A stretch of 47,189 nt of DNA from Ilumatobacteraceae bacterium. Its GTDB lineage: Bacteria > Actinomycetota > Acidimicrobiia > Acidimicrobiales > Ilumatobacteraceae. A program made the translations under genes and the position numbers. Shown piece after piece: positions 36,801 through 44,227 of this stretch. Positions within the stretch are counted from its first letter, which is position 1, and every line of letters begins with the position of its first letter. The notes under the pieces were generated by a model. It saw nothing but the letters and a program-made list of their open reading frames with translations, had not been told where the DNA came from and did not search any database. The DNA lies in the NCBI GenBank assembly GCA_022843125.1, contig JALHOG010000040.1, positions 1 through 47,189 of the forward strand. Direction: 5' to 3'.

Positions 36801-38173
36801 CCCCGTTCACGCATTCGATCCCCTGCCTCGGATCGACGACCCCGTTCGTCTCGGAGCCGAGTGGGCTCGCGGCCGCGCAGACATCCGCATCGCTGACGAC
36901 GACCTTCGTCGCCGCCGGCGGGGTGGGGCCCTACTCGTGGAGCGCCACCGGCTTGCCGACGGGAGTGACCTTGTCGAGCGGCGGGGTGCTGTCGGGGACG
37001 CCGACGACCACCGGGACGTTCCCGGTCGCCGTGACCGTCGTCGACGCGCTCGGCGTTTCAGCTTCACGGACCTATTCACTCACGGTCACCGGGCCTCCCA
37101 CGATCACCGGCCCGGCCACCCTGCCGGCTGGGCAGGCGACGCGGGCGTACCCCGCCACCACGATCACCACGACCGGCGGGACGTTGCCCTTCACGTGGAG
37201 CGCGACCGGCCTCCCGGCCGGCCTGTCGATCAACGCCGCCGGCACGATCTCGGGCACGCCGACCACACCGACCCCGAGCGGCGCAGTGGCCGTCACCGTG
37301 ACCGTGCGCGACGCTTCGGGTGTCACCGCGACTCGCGCGTACACCGTGTTCGTCGCCGATGCATCCGTCCCGGCCGGGTGCCCCCTGAATCCGTCCGGGT
37401 GGCGAGGCGAGTACTACGCCAACACGACGTTGACGGGCTCGCCGTCGCTGTGCCGTGACGACCCCGCGGTCTCGTTCAACTGGAACGGACGATCCCCCGG
37501 CGGCTCGATCCCGGCGACCAACTTCTCGGCGCGGTGGACGCGCCGCCAATGGTTCACCGCTGGCACGTGGGAGTTCGTGAAGGGCTCCGACGACGGCATG
37601 CGCGTCTACGTGAACGGCGCGTTGGTGATCGACGACTGGATCACGCAGCCGTTCACCGCTCAGGACGGATCCGGTCAGGCGACCCTGACCGAGGGCTTCC
37701 ACACCATCGTCGTCGAGTACTACCAGGGGCCCGGTGTCTCGCGGGTCGAGCTCGAGTGGAACCTCGTCGATCGAACGGCGTGCGGCGATCCCACCACCCA
37801 GACGTGGGTCGGGGCGTACTACTCGAACCGGAGTCTGTCCGGGAGCCCGGTGCTGTGCCGGAACGATGCGACCATCGACTTCGATTGGGGCCAGGGCAGC
37901 CCGGATGCACGGGTCCGGAGCGACGAGTTCTCGGTCCGCTGGGAGCGCGTCGTCAACTTCCCGACGACCGGCACGTACCGGTTCACCGCAGGTTCCGACG
38001 ACGGCGTCCGCATCTACGTCGACGGCGTCCGCGTGATCGACTTCTGGAGCGACCGTGCCTACGGCACATCGACCGCCGACGTCCGGGTCGCCGCCGGGCC
38101 CCGGAGGATCACCTACGAGTTCTACGAGAACTTCGGCCTCGCCCAGGCCACGCTGACCTGGCGCGCACTCTGA
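33812..38173 (+). CDS. Giant modular pilin with He_PIG, choice-of-anchor-A and PA14 domains
   Basis: 1453 aa, about ten times the size of an ordinary pilin. The class III prepilin leader ends at Gly17, with Phe18 as +1 and Glu22 as +5 (GFTLVEL), then a hydrophobic helix. A PilW-like pilin head continues to about residue 215. Next comes a beta-solenoid-like region (about 230-440) rich in Gly/Val strands. He_PIG-type Ig repeats lie at about 445-523, 526-608 and 609-693 (GLPAGL...GTPT signature), then a choice-of-anchor-A domain at about 703-1006 (DIEGAAAIGGDL, ILWNFPNA, GSLLAPNAAVT), two further He_PIG repeats (1010-1092, 1093-1180) and two PA14 domains (1190-1320, 1323-1453) with GSDDGMRVYV and GSDDGVRIYV motifs, a lectin-like pattern. 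The ATG overlaps the previous stop. Most likely a pilus-borne adhesin exposed at the tip. Confidence 0.95.
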   Translation: MTVRDRACSESRRRDGGFTLVELVISLVLSGIVAGITVAIMVTSLNLVDSTSDISRDATDAGLIAAFLYRDAQAAGGTDPTTLADVPGLGVSTSDWATCEQQGELVVRFSWIDRQDPDAADAADPMHVTWATHDDGRLVRRACQGGTSVDVPLGEHVASATAVCLPGPACDATAVSMELTITGSADRSPTTISLSATLRPDVPLGALPGGMAAPLLLLSDDRDAVADCPELELGLGRVVVLGDALIDDACGPRALIGDTALLELTGTTALTPSVRDPFADTLPPVPSCAAATDPVFGTSPTAASTVVHTRPVVVTGAVALAPGRYVLCGGLDVRADASLTGAGVFLHVVGGDVTVASSARVELSAPATGAHPNMLLSVSTGDVRVAGGTRPSILSGVLHAPRGTVTIEPGTSIAVGAVVADRLVAPGVGPLRIGMPIPTITVEPGMFAPAQVAAVYPPVAMIANEGAGPYAWQATGLPAGLTMTSGGLLTGTPTVSGTFGVTITVVDATGLATTTRRDLVVNPRVAIAAPASLGAAQVGVAYPSTSVTATGGTPPYSFQVVGLPSGMTMSRAGVVSGTPTSAGTATVVVTVTDSIYATASQSYSLTIRSALAIGSPRGLPNGTAGAAWATTTVTATGGLAPYSYSATGLPAGLAISRTGAISGTPTAAGSYSVVVTATDAGGATAQRTFPMTVAGSTTGAPPLEAMAGFQIMSLGEAVLGTWDIEGAAAIGGDLTTYNFQRIATKSPSRLVAHTDGQPLGLLVGGRVDLARSGGGSELTVDNGWMAVGSADDQSLLAFGNELHLVPAGVKDDWSPPRVLSEDKQTALPATDAVVPKAFDFEGAFSTLRANSERLGKLDAATCSAVGIPQVWEQFGNHTVLLDPDRVNIWNLTMAEIDRMRNVDAKIMPSSTTPLVINVSDGGDLTMPVRYWNLLLSDPNSPSAILWNFPNAMSITITDPFVGSLLAPNAAVTMRNVNQIGDVVAKTLDFRPWGSKIAPFTHSIPCLGSTTPFVSEPSGLAAAQTSASLTTTFVAAGGVGPYSWSATGLPTGVTLSSGGVLSGTPTTTGTFPVAVTVVDALGVSASRTYSLTVTGPPTITGPATLPAGQATRAYPATTITTTGGTLPFTWSATGLPAGLSINAAGTISGTPTTPTPSGAVAVTVTVRDASGVTATRAYTVFVADASVPAGCPLNPSGWRGEYYANTTLTGSPSLCRDDPAVSFNWNGRSPGGSIPATNFSARWTRRQWFTAGTWEFVKGSDDGMRVYVNGALVIDDWITQPFTAQDGSGQATLTEGFHTIVVEYYQGPGVSRVELEWNLVDRTACGDPTTQTWVGAYYSNRSLSGSPVLCRNDATIDFDWGQGSPDARVRSDEFSVRWERVVNFPTTGTYRFTAGSDDGVRIYVDGVRVIDFWSDRAYGTSTADVRVAAGPRRITYEFYENFGLAQATLTWRAL

Positions 38174-38304
38174 CGATCAACCGTTCATCGTTCATCGTTC
38201 GCCGTCCAGCGCACCTTGACCCCTGGGGCGGGGCCGACGACGATGTAGGAACCGATGGATGCCACCCGCAGGCCGAACTCGCACGATCGCAACAGCGCAT
38301 CTCG

Positions 38305-39225
38305 ATGATCACGCTGTCGACAACCGACACGATCGTGACGATCGACGAGTCGCTCGGCGGCGAGATCTGCCAGATCGAGTTCGACGGCGAACCGCTGCTC
38401 GCGTACGGCGGCTGGGAGGCACCGGTCGCCGTGTCGCGGAGCCGTTCGTACGGTGACGCCAAGCTCGACTGGCTGTCCGAGTACCAGGGCGGTTGGCAGC
38501 TGCTGGTGCCGAACGCCGGCGCGGCGTGCACCGTCGACGGCGTCCCGCTCCCCTTCCACGGCGAGTGGTCCCGCACGCACGTCGATCTCGTCGACGTGTC
38601 GTCGTCGGCGGTCACGATGCGCGCCGGGACCCGACTGCCGTTCGTGGTCGAACGTCGCGTCGAGATCGTCGACGACCCGGTTCGCCTCCGGGTCGTCACG
38701 ACGATCGAGAACGTCGCCGCCGATCGCCGACCGTTCGTGTGGAGCGAGCACCCGGCGTTCGAGGTGTCGCCGGGCGACCGGATCGACCTCCCGGCCGGCA
38801 CCGTGCTCGACGCCGCCGACCCCGCCGCCACGGCGACGTGGCCGAACGGGCTCGCGACGGTGCCTGCCGACCGGCCACTGGAGAGCGTGCACTACCTCCC
38901 CGACCGGCCGGCGGGTTGGGCGGCGCTGCGGCGAGCACACGTCGGCGTGGCGCTCGTGTGGGACCTCGATGCCTTCCCCCACATGTGGCTGTGGCGTGAG
39001 CTCGGGAGCACCGGCTTCCCGTTCTACGGCCGCACGTCGATCGTCGCCCTCGAACCGGCCGGTTCATGGCCCGGAGACGGTCTCGCCTCGGCGATCGACC
39101 GCGGCCAGGCCCACTGGCTCGACGGCGGCGCCCGGCGGCAGACCTCGATGACCATCATCCCGTTCCGCTCGGTCGAGCGCGCGGTGGTCCGCGCCGACCA
39201 CGATGGGACGATCGGATTCGAATGA
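38305..39225 (+). CDS. Aldose 1-epimerase-like protein
   Basis: 306 aa of the galactose mutarotase superfamily, judged by the beta-sandwich pattern with GGEICQIEFDGEPLLAYGG at the start, GGWQLLVPNAG, PFHGEWSRTHV, and the later WSEHPAFEV with His-Glu-type residues. It would interconvert alpha and beta anomers of an aldose; the sugar is unknown. No classic catalytic pair is fully convincing, so it may be a sugar-binding relative. The start at 38305 follows a 131-bp gap after the giant pilin gene with no Shine-Dalgarno sequence. The next gene on the same strand begins 101 nt after the stop. Confidence 0.8.
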   Translation: MITLSTTDTIVTIDESLGGEICQIEFDGEPLLAYGGWEAPVAVSRSRSYGDAKLDWLSEYQGGWQLLVPNAGAACTVDGVPLPFHGEWSRTHVDLVDVSSSAVTMRAGTRLPFVVERRVEIVDDPVRLRVVTTIENVAADRRPFVWSEHPAFEVSPGDRIDLPAGTVLDAADPAATATWPNGLATVPADRPLESVHYLPDRPAGWAALRRAHVGVALVWDLDAFPHMWLWRELGSTGFPFYGRTSIVALEPAGSWPGDGLASAIDRGQAHWLDGGARRQTSMTIIPFRSVERAVVRADHDGTIGFE

Positions 39226-39241
39226 GCGAGCGGAGCGAGCG
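39224..39241. repeat. Two tandem 9-bp units over a stop codon
   Basis: GAGCGAGCG occurs twice in tandem (39224-39232, 39233-39241), overlapping the TGA of the epimerase-like gene. Similar GAGCGAGCG(A/G) strings are seen at gene ends in high-GC actinobacteria; role unknown. Confidence 0.6.
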
Positions 39242-39326
39242 AATCATCGACACGGCGCCGAAGGCTCACGGGTGCGCCATCGGTGCGAAGTCGATCACGA
39301 CCACTCAATGACAGGATGGTGCACCA

Positions 39327-40580
39327 GTGAGTGTCGACGTGAACGACCCCAGCAGCACCCACGCACCCAAGGGCTTCCCCCTGCGCTTCCCGCAGCGCAC
39401 GGGCTGGAGCATCTTCGACGACGACGTGACGTACCCCGTGGCCGTGATGTTCGAGTCGGCCATTGCGCACAACGGTGCGACGATGCGGGCGTTCTGCGAA
39501 CGCAACGGCGTCTCGCTGGCTCCGCACGGCAAGACCACGATGGCGCCCGCCCTGTTCCGCCGGCAGCTCCGCGACGGCGCCTGGGCGATCACCGCCGCCA
39601 CCACGTGGCAGGCCAAGACCATGCGCGAGGCAGGAGTGGGCCGGGTGCTGATCGCCAACGAGGTGGTCGTGCCGGGTGAGATCGAGTGGCTCGCCGAGTC
39701 GATCGCCGAGGGCTTCGAGGTGTACTGCTACGTCGACTCGATCGCCGGCGTCGAGATCATCGACGCCACGCTCCGTCGGCTCGGTGCCGAGCGCCCGCTC
39801 CCGGTGTTCGTCGAGCTCGGCATTCCCGGCGGCCGGACCGGCGCCCGCACCGTCGCCGATGGCATGGCCGTCGCTGAGGCGGCCCACCGCTCGCCACACC
39901 TCGCCGTCACGGGTGTGTCCGGATTCGACGGGATCCTCGGCGCGGTCGGTGACCGCACGGCCGGCGAGGTGGTCGACGAGTTCCTCGACCGGATCGTGGC
40001 GCTCGCCGAGGGCGTCGCAGCCGAAGGGTGGTTCCAGCCGACCCCCGAGGTGATCCTGACCGCCGGTGGCAGTGCGTACTTCGATCACGTGGTGGACCGT
40101 TTCCGGCGTGCCCGACTCGACACCCCGCACCGCATCGTGATCCGTTCCGGCTGCTACATCACCCACGACGACGGCGCGCTCCACGAGGCGTCACCGATGG
40201 GCGAGACGCCGCGCACCGGTCACGACGAACACCTCGAGCCGGCGCTCGAGGTGTGGGGCGTGGTGCTCTCGCGGCCCGAACCGACTCGTGCGGTGGTCGG
40301 CATCGGCAAGCGCGACGCCTCCACCGACGGCTTGCTGCCGCTCGTGAAGAAGGTCCGTCGCCGCGGACGTACCGAGATCGAGGCGGCCATGCCGCGCCGC
40401 GTCGTGCAGGTCCACGACCAGCACGCCTACCTCGACGTCGACCCCACCGACCCGCTCGCGGTCGGCGACCTCGTCGGGTTCGGCATCTCGCACCCGTGCA
40501 CCACCTTCGACAAGTGGCGGGCGATCCCGATCGTCGACGACGAGTACCACGTGCTCGACGTCGCCGACACGCTGTTCTGA
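39327..40580 (+). CDS. PLP-dependent D-serine dehydratase/D-threonine aldolase-type enzyme
   Basis: 417-aa fold type III PLP enzyme. The Schiff-base lysine is Lys69 in APHGKTTMAP. The C-terminal metal site HPC (His389, Cys391) in GISHPCTTFDKW is the zinc pair of eukaryotic-type D-serine dehydratase and D-threonine aldolase. Substrate is therefore a D-beta-hydroxy amino acid; dehydration gives pyruvate and ammonia, while an aldolase would release glycine. GTG at 39327 follows AGGA about 12 nt upstream. It is convergent with the M81 peptidase gene, and a D-aminoacylase and RidA follow nearby, which favours the dehydratase or a related deaminase role. Confidence 0.88.
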   Translation: MSVDVNDPSSTHAPKGFPLRFPQRTGWSIFDDDVTYPVAVMFESAIAHNGATMRAFCERNGVSLAPHGKTTMAPALFRRQLRDGAWAITAATTWQAKTMREAGVGRVLIANEVVVPGEIEWLAESIAEGFEVYCYVDSIAGVEIIDATLRRLGAERPLPVFVELGIPGGRTGARTVADGMAVAEAAHRSPHLAVTGVSGFDGILGAVGDRTAGEVVDEFLDRIVALAEGVAAEGWFQPTPEVILTAGGSAYFDHVVDRFRRARLDTPHRIVIRSGCYITHDDGALHEASPMGETPRTGHDEHLEPALEVWGVVLSRPEPTRAVVGIGKRDASTDGLLPLVKKVRRRGRTEIEAAMPRRVVQVHDQHAYLDVDPTDPLAVGDLVGFGISHPCTTFDKWRAIPIVDDEYHVLDVADTLF

Positions 40581-40601
40581 CGCTCGCGCGCCGGAGCGGC
40601 C

Positions 40602-42083
40602 TCAGTACGTTGCGTCGGCCTCGTACGGGTACATCGGTCGGCGTCGGTAGCGGTACTCGAGGCAGGTGACGTCGGCGCTCGTGCACCCGGGCGAGTTGAG
40701 CTGGATCATCGCGGCGGCGATCGGTTCGAACGCGCCGCGCGGTGACTGGACGCCCTTGGCCACGATGATCGGCTGGCGCGTCGGGTCGATCCCGGCGCTC
40801 ACGAGCTCCTGGCGGCTGGTGTTGCCCATCGGGAGCGTCGTCAACAGGATCGTGTGGTCGTCGTCGGTGTGCAGCACCGCGCGTGGCCCGACGTCGAAGA
40901 AGCGCTTGCCGCCGTGCGTGGGCCCCGTTTCCTCGAACGTCCCGTCGTCGAGGTGACGGATCTCGCCGCGCACCGACACGGGGTCGCCGTGAAGGTCGTC
41001 GGTCTTCCCACCGACGGCGATCTCCACCGTGGCCCCCACGCCGGCAGCGACGCAGGTCTGCACCGACTCGGGGTCGCAGAGCGAGTGGAAGAGGCCGCCG
41101 ACACCGAGCCGTTGGGCTGCGGCGAGCACGTGCGTCGAGTCGGCCGGGCTCCCGCCGCCCACGTTGTCGCCCACGTCGAGCAGCACGACCGGGTGGGCAT
41201 TCGCGGAGGCCGCGGCCGCGAGGGCCTCGTCGATCGGTACGCCATCGCCCTGCAACTCGGCGCGCACCGCCCAGGCCGCGTGCGCGAGCTCGCGGGCGAT
41301 CGACGTGGCCAACTCGGCGTCACCGTCGGTGACCGCGACGAACGCCATCCCCATCTCCTCGACGTCGGCGTACGGGAACCCCTCCGCGACGCTCACCGAC
41401 AGCACGCCGGGACGCGACTCGGCCTCGGCGGCGAGCGCCACCAACTCGCGCATCGGCGAATCACTGGTGCCCTGCCGCAGGATGTTGACGATCAGCGGCG
41501 GCGCCTCGACGGCGGCGACGGGTTCGACCTCACCGCGCACGGCGCGGAAGGTGAGCTCGGCCGACTGCCGTCCCCGCAGTCGAGGGTCGAGGTGCGGGTT
41601 GGTCATGTAGGTGTTGGCCACGTCCGGGATCGCGATCATCCGCGGCGACACGTTCGCGTGCATGTCGAAGGTGACGCCGATCAGCACGTCGTCGCCGACG
41701 AGCCGGCGCACCCGTTCGATGATCTCGCCGTCGACGTCGCGATGCACCTCCGAGACGGCAGCTCCGTGCAGTGCGAGGAGCACCGCGTCCCATGGGCCGC
41801 GTTCGGCGAGCTGGTCGAGCATCCGGCCGACGAGCGTGTCGAACGCCTCGGCGGTGATCGTCCCCATCGGTTGCAGGTCGAAGTACACGAGCGGCACCAG
41901 TTCGACGTCCGGATCCGCGTCGGCAGCCTCGATGAAGCCGGCGAGCGTCGCCTGCGAGCTGGCGTACTGGGCGAGCAACTCGTCGCCCTCCACCGGGCCG
42001 GCGCGCAGGAAGCGTTCGAGGCTCGCTGCCACCGGCGCGAACGTGTTCGACTCGTGGTGGAAGCCGAGTGCAGCGACGCGCAT
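40602..42083 (-). CDS. M81-family metallopeptidase (MlrC/microcystinase C-like)
   Basis: 493 aa. Family motifs: GFHHESNTFAP near the N-terminus, LALHGAAVSEVHRDVDGEI, GVTFDMHANVSPRM and LDVGDNVGGGSPADSTHVL, which supply zinc-ligand His/Asp residues. MlrC cleaves the linearised microcystin tetrapeptide; relatives act on other small peptides or D-residue-containing substrates. GGGGAG lies 7 nt before the ATG at 42083, fixing the start. It is 21 nt after the D-aminoacylase gene on the same strand, so the two probably form an operon. Confidence 0.92.
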   Translation of the reverse strand: MRVAALGFHHESNTFAPVAASLERFLRAGPVEGDELLAQYASSQATLAGFIEAADADPDVELVPLVYFDLQPMGTITAEAFDTLVGRMLDQLAERGPWDAVLLALHGAAVSEVHRDVDGEIIERVRRLVGDDVLIGVTFDMHANVSPRMIAIPDVANTYMTNPHLDPRLRGRQSAELTFRAVRGEVEPVAAVEAPPLIVNILRQGTSDSPMRELVALAAEAESRPGVLSVSVAEGFPYADVEEMGMAFVAVTDGDAELATSIARELAHAAWAVRAELQGDGVPIDEALAAAASANAHPVVLLDVGDNVGGGSPADSTHVLAAAQRLGVGGLFHSLCDPESVQTCVAAGVGATVEIAVGGKTDDLHGDPVSVRGEIRHLDDGTFEETGPTHGGKRFFDVGPRAVLHTDDDHTILLTTLPMGNTSRQELVSAGIDPTRQPIIVAKGVQSPRGAFEPIAAAMIQLNSPGCTSADVTCLEYRYRRRPMYPYEADATY

Positions 42084-42104
42084 GGATGTACTCCCCGATC
42101 CGGT

Positions 42105-43685
42105 TCAGGTCCGCCGCAGCACGCGGCCGGGACGGTCGGTGCTGATCGCACCGTGGTCGAGCACCACGGTGCCGCCCACGATCACGACGTCGATGCCGGT
42201 CGGCGCGCTGGGGGACTCCCCGAAGCCGGCGTGGTCGAGCACGGTCTCGGGGTCGAACACGACGATGTCGGCCACGGCGCCGACCGCGATGGTGCCGCGA
42301 TCGGTCAACCCGAGGCGCCGGGCGGGCTCGGCGGTCATCTTCCGGACGGCGTCGGGCAGCTCGAGCACGCCGCGCTCGCGCGCATACACGCCGAGCACGC
42401 GCGGGAACGTCCCGAAGTTGCGGGGATGCGGGCACGCGGTGGGCTGCTCGAGCGCGATCGCGTTGCCGTCGGATCCGACCACGGCGAGCGGGTGCCGCAG
42501 GAACCGGGCGACGTCCTCGTCGCTGCGGTAGAAGAGCACCACCTGCAGCTCGTTGCCGTAGCGCTCGCAGAGCTGCAGCGTCAGCTCGTACGGCTCGATC
42601 CCTTCGCGTTCCGACAGCTCGGCGAGCGTGCTGGTGACCCCGTAGCCGTCGGGCGAGCTGCTCACCACGAACCGGTCCCAGAGCCATGGGATGCCACCGA
42701 ACCAGCCCTCGGTCATGTCGGCGAGCGCGCGCTCACGCTCGGCCGGGATCGCGAGCCGGGCGATCATCGCCTCGGTGCCGCCCGCCTGCACCCACGGCGG
42801 CAGGTACTGGGTGAGCGAGGACGACGACGCGTCGTACGGGTAGACGTCGAAGAAGATGTCGATGCCCTCGGCGCGTGCGGCGTCGAACATCGCCAGCAGT
42901 TCGTCGCCGGTGCCCCAGCGTTCGGGGCGGTTGATCGCGAGGTGGCTGAACTCGACGGTGACACCGGTGCGCCGCCCGACGTCGATCGCCTCGGCGACTG
43001 CCGCGCGCTCGTCGGGGGCGATCGCCCGCGAGTGCGTGGCGTAGAGGGCGCCGCGGGCGGCGAGGACCTCGGCGAGCGCGACGACCTCGTCGAAGTCGCC
43101 GTACGAGCTCGGCACGTGGGTGAGCCCGGTGCTCATGCCGAACGCCCCCTGTTCGAGCGCGTGGTCGAGGTCGTGCACCATCCGTTGCATCTCGGCGGGA
43201 GTGGGCGCCCGCTCGTCGACACCCATCGCGGCGACGCGCAGCGTGCCGTGGCCGGCGAGCGGGGCGACGTTGATGGTGAGGCCGCGCTCGTGCAGTGCGT
43301 CGGCGTACCCGTCGAAGTCGGTCCACCACGGCGTGATCGGGGCGGTGGCGCGGGCGAGGTGGTCGGCGTGCAGTTCGAGCCGCTCCGGCTCGATCGGGAA
43401 CGCCGAGAACGAGCAGTTGCCGACGACCTCGGTGGTGACGCCCTGGCGGAGCTTGCTCTCGCCGGTGCCGTCCTCGACGAGGGTCAGGTCGGAGTGGGTG
43501 TGGATGTCGACGAACCCTGGGCACACCACTCGGCCGCCGGCGTCGATGGTGCGTTCGGCGACGACATCGGCAGCGATGGTCCCGACCGCCGTGATGCGGT
43601 CGCCGGTGATGCCGACATCGGCCGGGCGCGCGGCGGCACCCGTCCCGTCGATCAGGCTCGCATTGCGTATGACCAGGTCGAACAT
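42105..43685 (-). CDS. N-acyl-D-amino-acid deacylase (D-aminoacylase, amidohydrolase superfamily)
   Basis: 526 aa. The first metal pair is His62 and His64 in VDIHTHSD; the GNCSFSAFP loop has the cysteine that bridges zinc in D-aminoacylases. Other family features: LAGHGTLR, SHLAINRPERWG, FFDVYPYDASSSSLTQYLPP and the C-terminal RKMTAEPARRLGL. It removes acyl groups from N-acyl-D-amino acids (or related ureido compounds) releasing D-amino acids. The start at 43685 is preceded by GGGGGATTCGGTG. First gene of a putative two-gene operon with the M81 peptidase, divergent from the RidA gene. Confidence 0.92.
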   Translation of the reverse strand: MFDLVIRNASLIDGTGAAARPADVGITGDRITAVGTIAADVVAERTIDAGGRVVCPGFVDIHTHSDLTLVEDGTGESKLRQGVTTEVVGNCSFSAFPIEPERLELHADHLARATAPITPWWTDFDGYADALHERGLTINVAPLAGHGTLRVAAMGVDERAPTPAEMQRMVHDLDHALEQGAFGMSTGLTHVPSSYGDFDEVVALAEVLAARGALYATHSRAIAPDERAAVAEAIDVGRRTGVTVEFSHLAINRPERWGTGDELLAMFDAARAEGIDIFFDVYPYDASSSSLTQYLPPWVQAGGTEAMIARLAIPAERERALADMTEGWFGGIPWLWDRFVVSSSPDGYGVTSTLAELSEREGIEPYELTLQLCERYGNELQVVLFYRSDEDVARFLRHPLAVVGSDGNAIALEQPTACPHPRNFGTFPRVLGVYARERGVLELPDAVRKMTAEPARRLGLTDRGTIAVGAVADIVVFDPETVLDHAGFGESPSAPTGIDVVIVGGTVVLDHGAISTDRPGRVLRRT

Positions 43686-43796
43686 CACCGAATCCCCCGT
43701 GACTCCCCTGCGACGGCGAACTGCCGGATCGTAACATACGTACAGAGCGTCTCGATTATCCTGAGTTTCGATCGCTGTCCGAGCGTGGCGCGATGG

Positions 43797-43810
43797 TACG
43801 TTCACCCACA
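43797..43810 (+). promoter_or_regulatory. Putative leaderless promoter of the RidA gene
   Basis: TACGTT (43797-43802) is a -10 hexamer exactly 7 nt before the RidA ATG (43810), with no Shine-Dalgarno sequence in between, the geometry expected for a leaderless transcript. Confidence 0.5.
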
Positions 43811-44220
43811 TGGGAGCGACCGACGACAGCACGACCGACCGGCCCGTTGGGTGGCATCCGATCGGGTCCGACATCAGCAGCCACCTGCCGTTCACCCCGG
43901 TCGTCGAGGCCAACGGGTTCGTGTTCATCTCCGGTCAGGCCTCGGTCGACGCGACCGGCGCGATCGTGTCGGGCACCTTCGAGGAGGAGATGCGCCGCTC
44001 GATGGCCAACGTCGAGTCGGTGCTGCGCTCGGCCGGCCTCACGCTGCGCGACGTGGTGCGCGTCACGAGCTATGTGCACGACCCCGCCGACGGACCGCGC
44101 TACAACGAGCTCTACCGCGAGTACTTCTCGCCGCCGTACCCGGCGCGCACCACCCTGTCGAACGTGCTCTCCCCCGCGCTCAAGTTCGAGATCGACGTGA
44201 TCGCCGTCCGCCCGAGCTGA
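43810..44220 (+). CDS. ridA: RidA/YjgF-family enamine/imine deaminase
   Basis: 136 aa. The conserved arginine, Arg113 (in PPYPARTTL), and nearby VLSPALKFEIDVIAV fit the RidA family, which hydrolyses reactive imines made by PLP-dependent dehydratases. The family forms cytosolic trimers with the arginine in the active site. Start at ATG 43810 is supported by the -10 at 7-nt spacing. It lies next to a PLP-dependent D-serine dehydratase-type gene and a D-aminoacylase, which gives a natural source of imine intermediates. Confidence 0.9.
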   Translation: MGATDDSTTDRPVGWHPIGSDISSHLPFTPVVEANGFVFISGQASVDATGAIVSGTFEEEMRRSMANVESVLRSAGLTLRDVVRVTSYVHDPADGPRYNELYREYFSPPYPARTTLSNVLSPALKFEIDVIAVRPS

Positions 44221-44227
44221 TCGGGCG

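Noticed and set aside
38174..38304. Possible small gene after the giant pilin
   Set aside because: The 131-bp gap has small TTCATCG repeats but no credible start with ribosome site; nothing coding seen.
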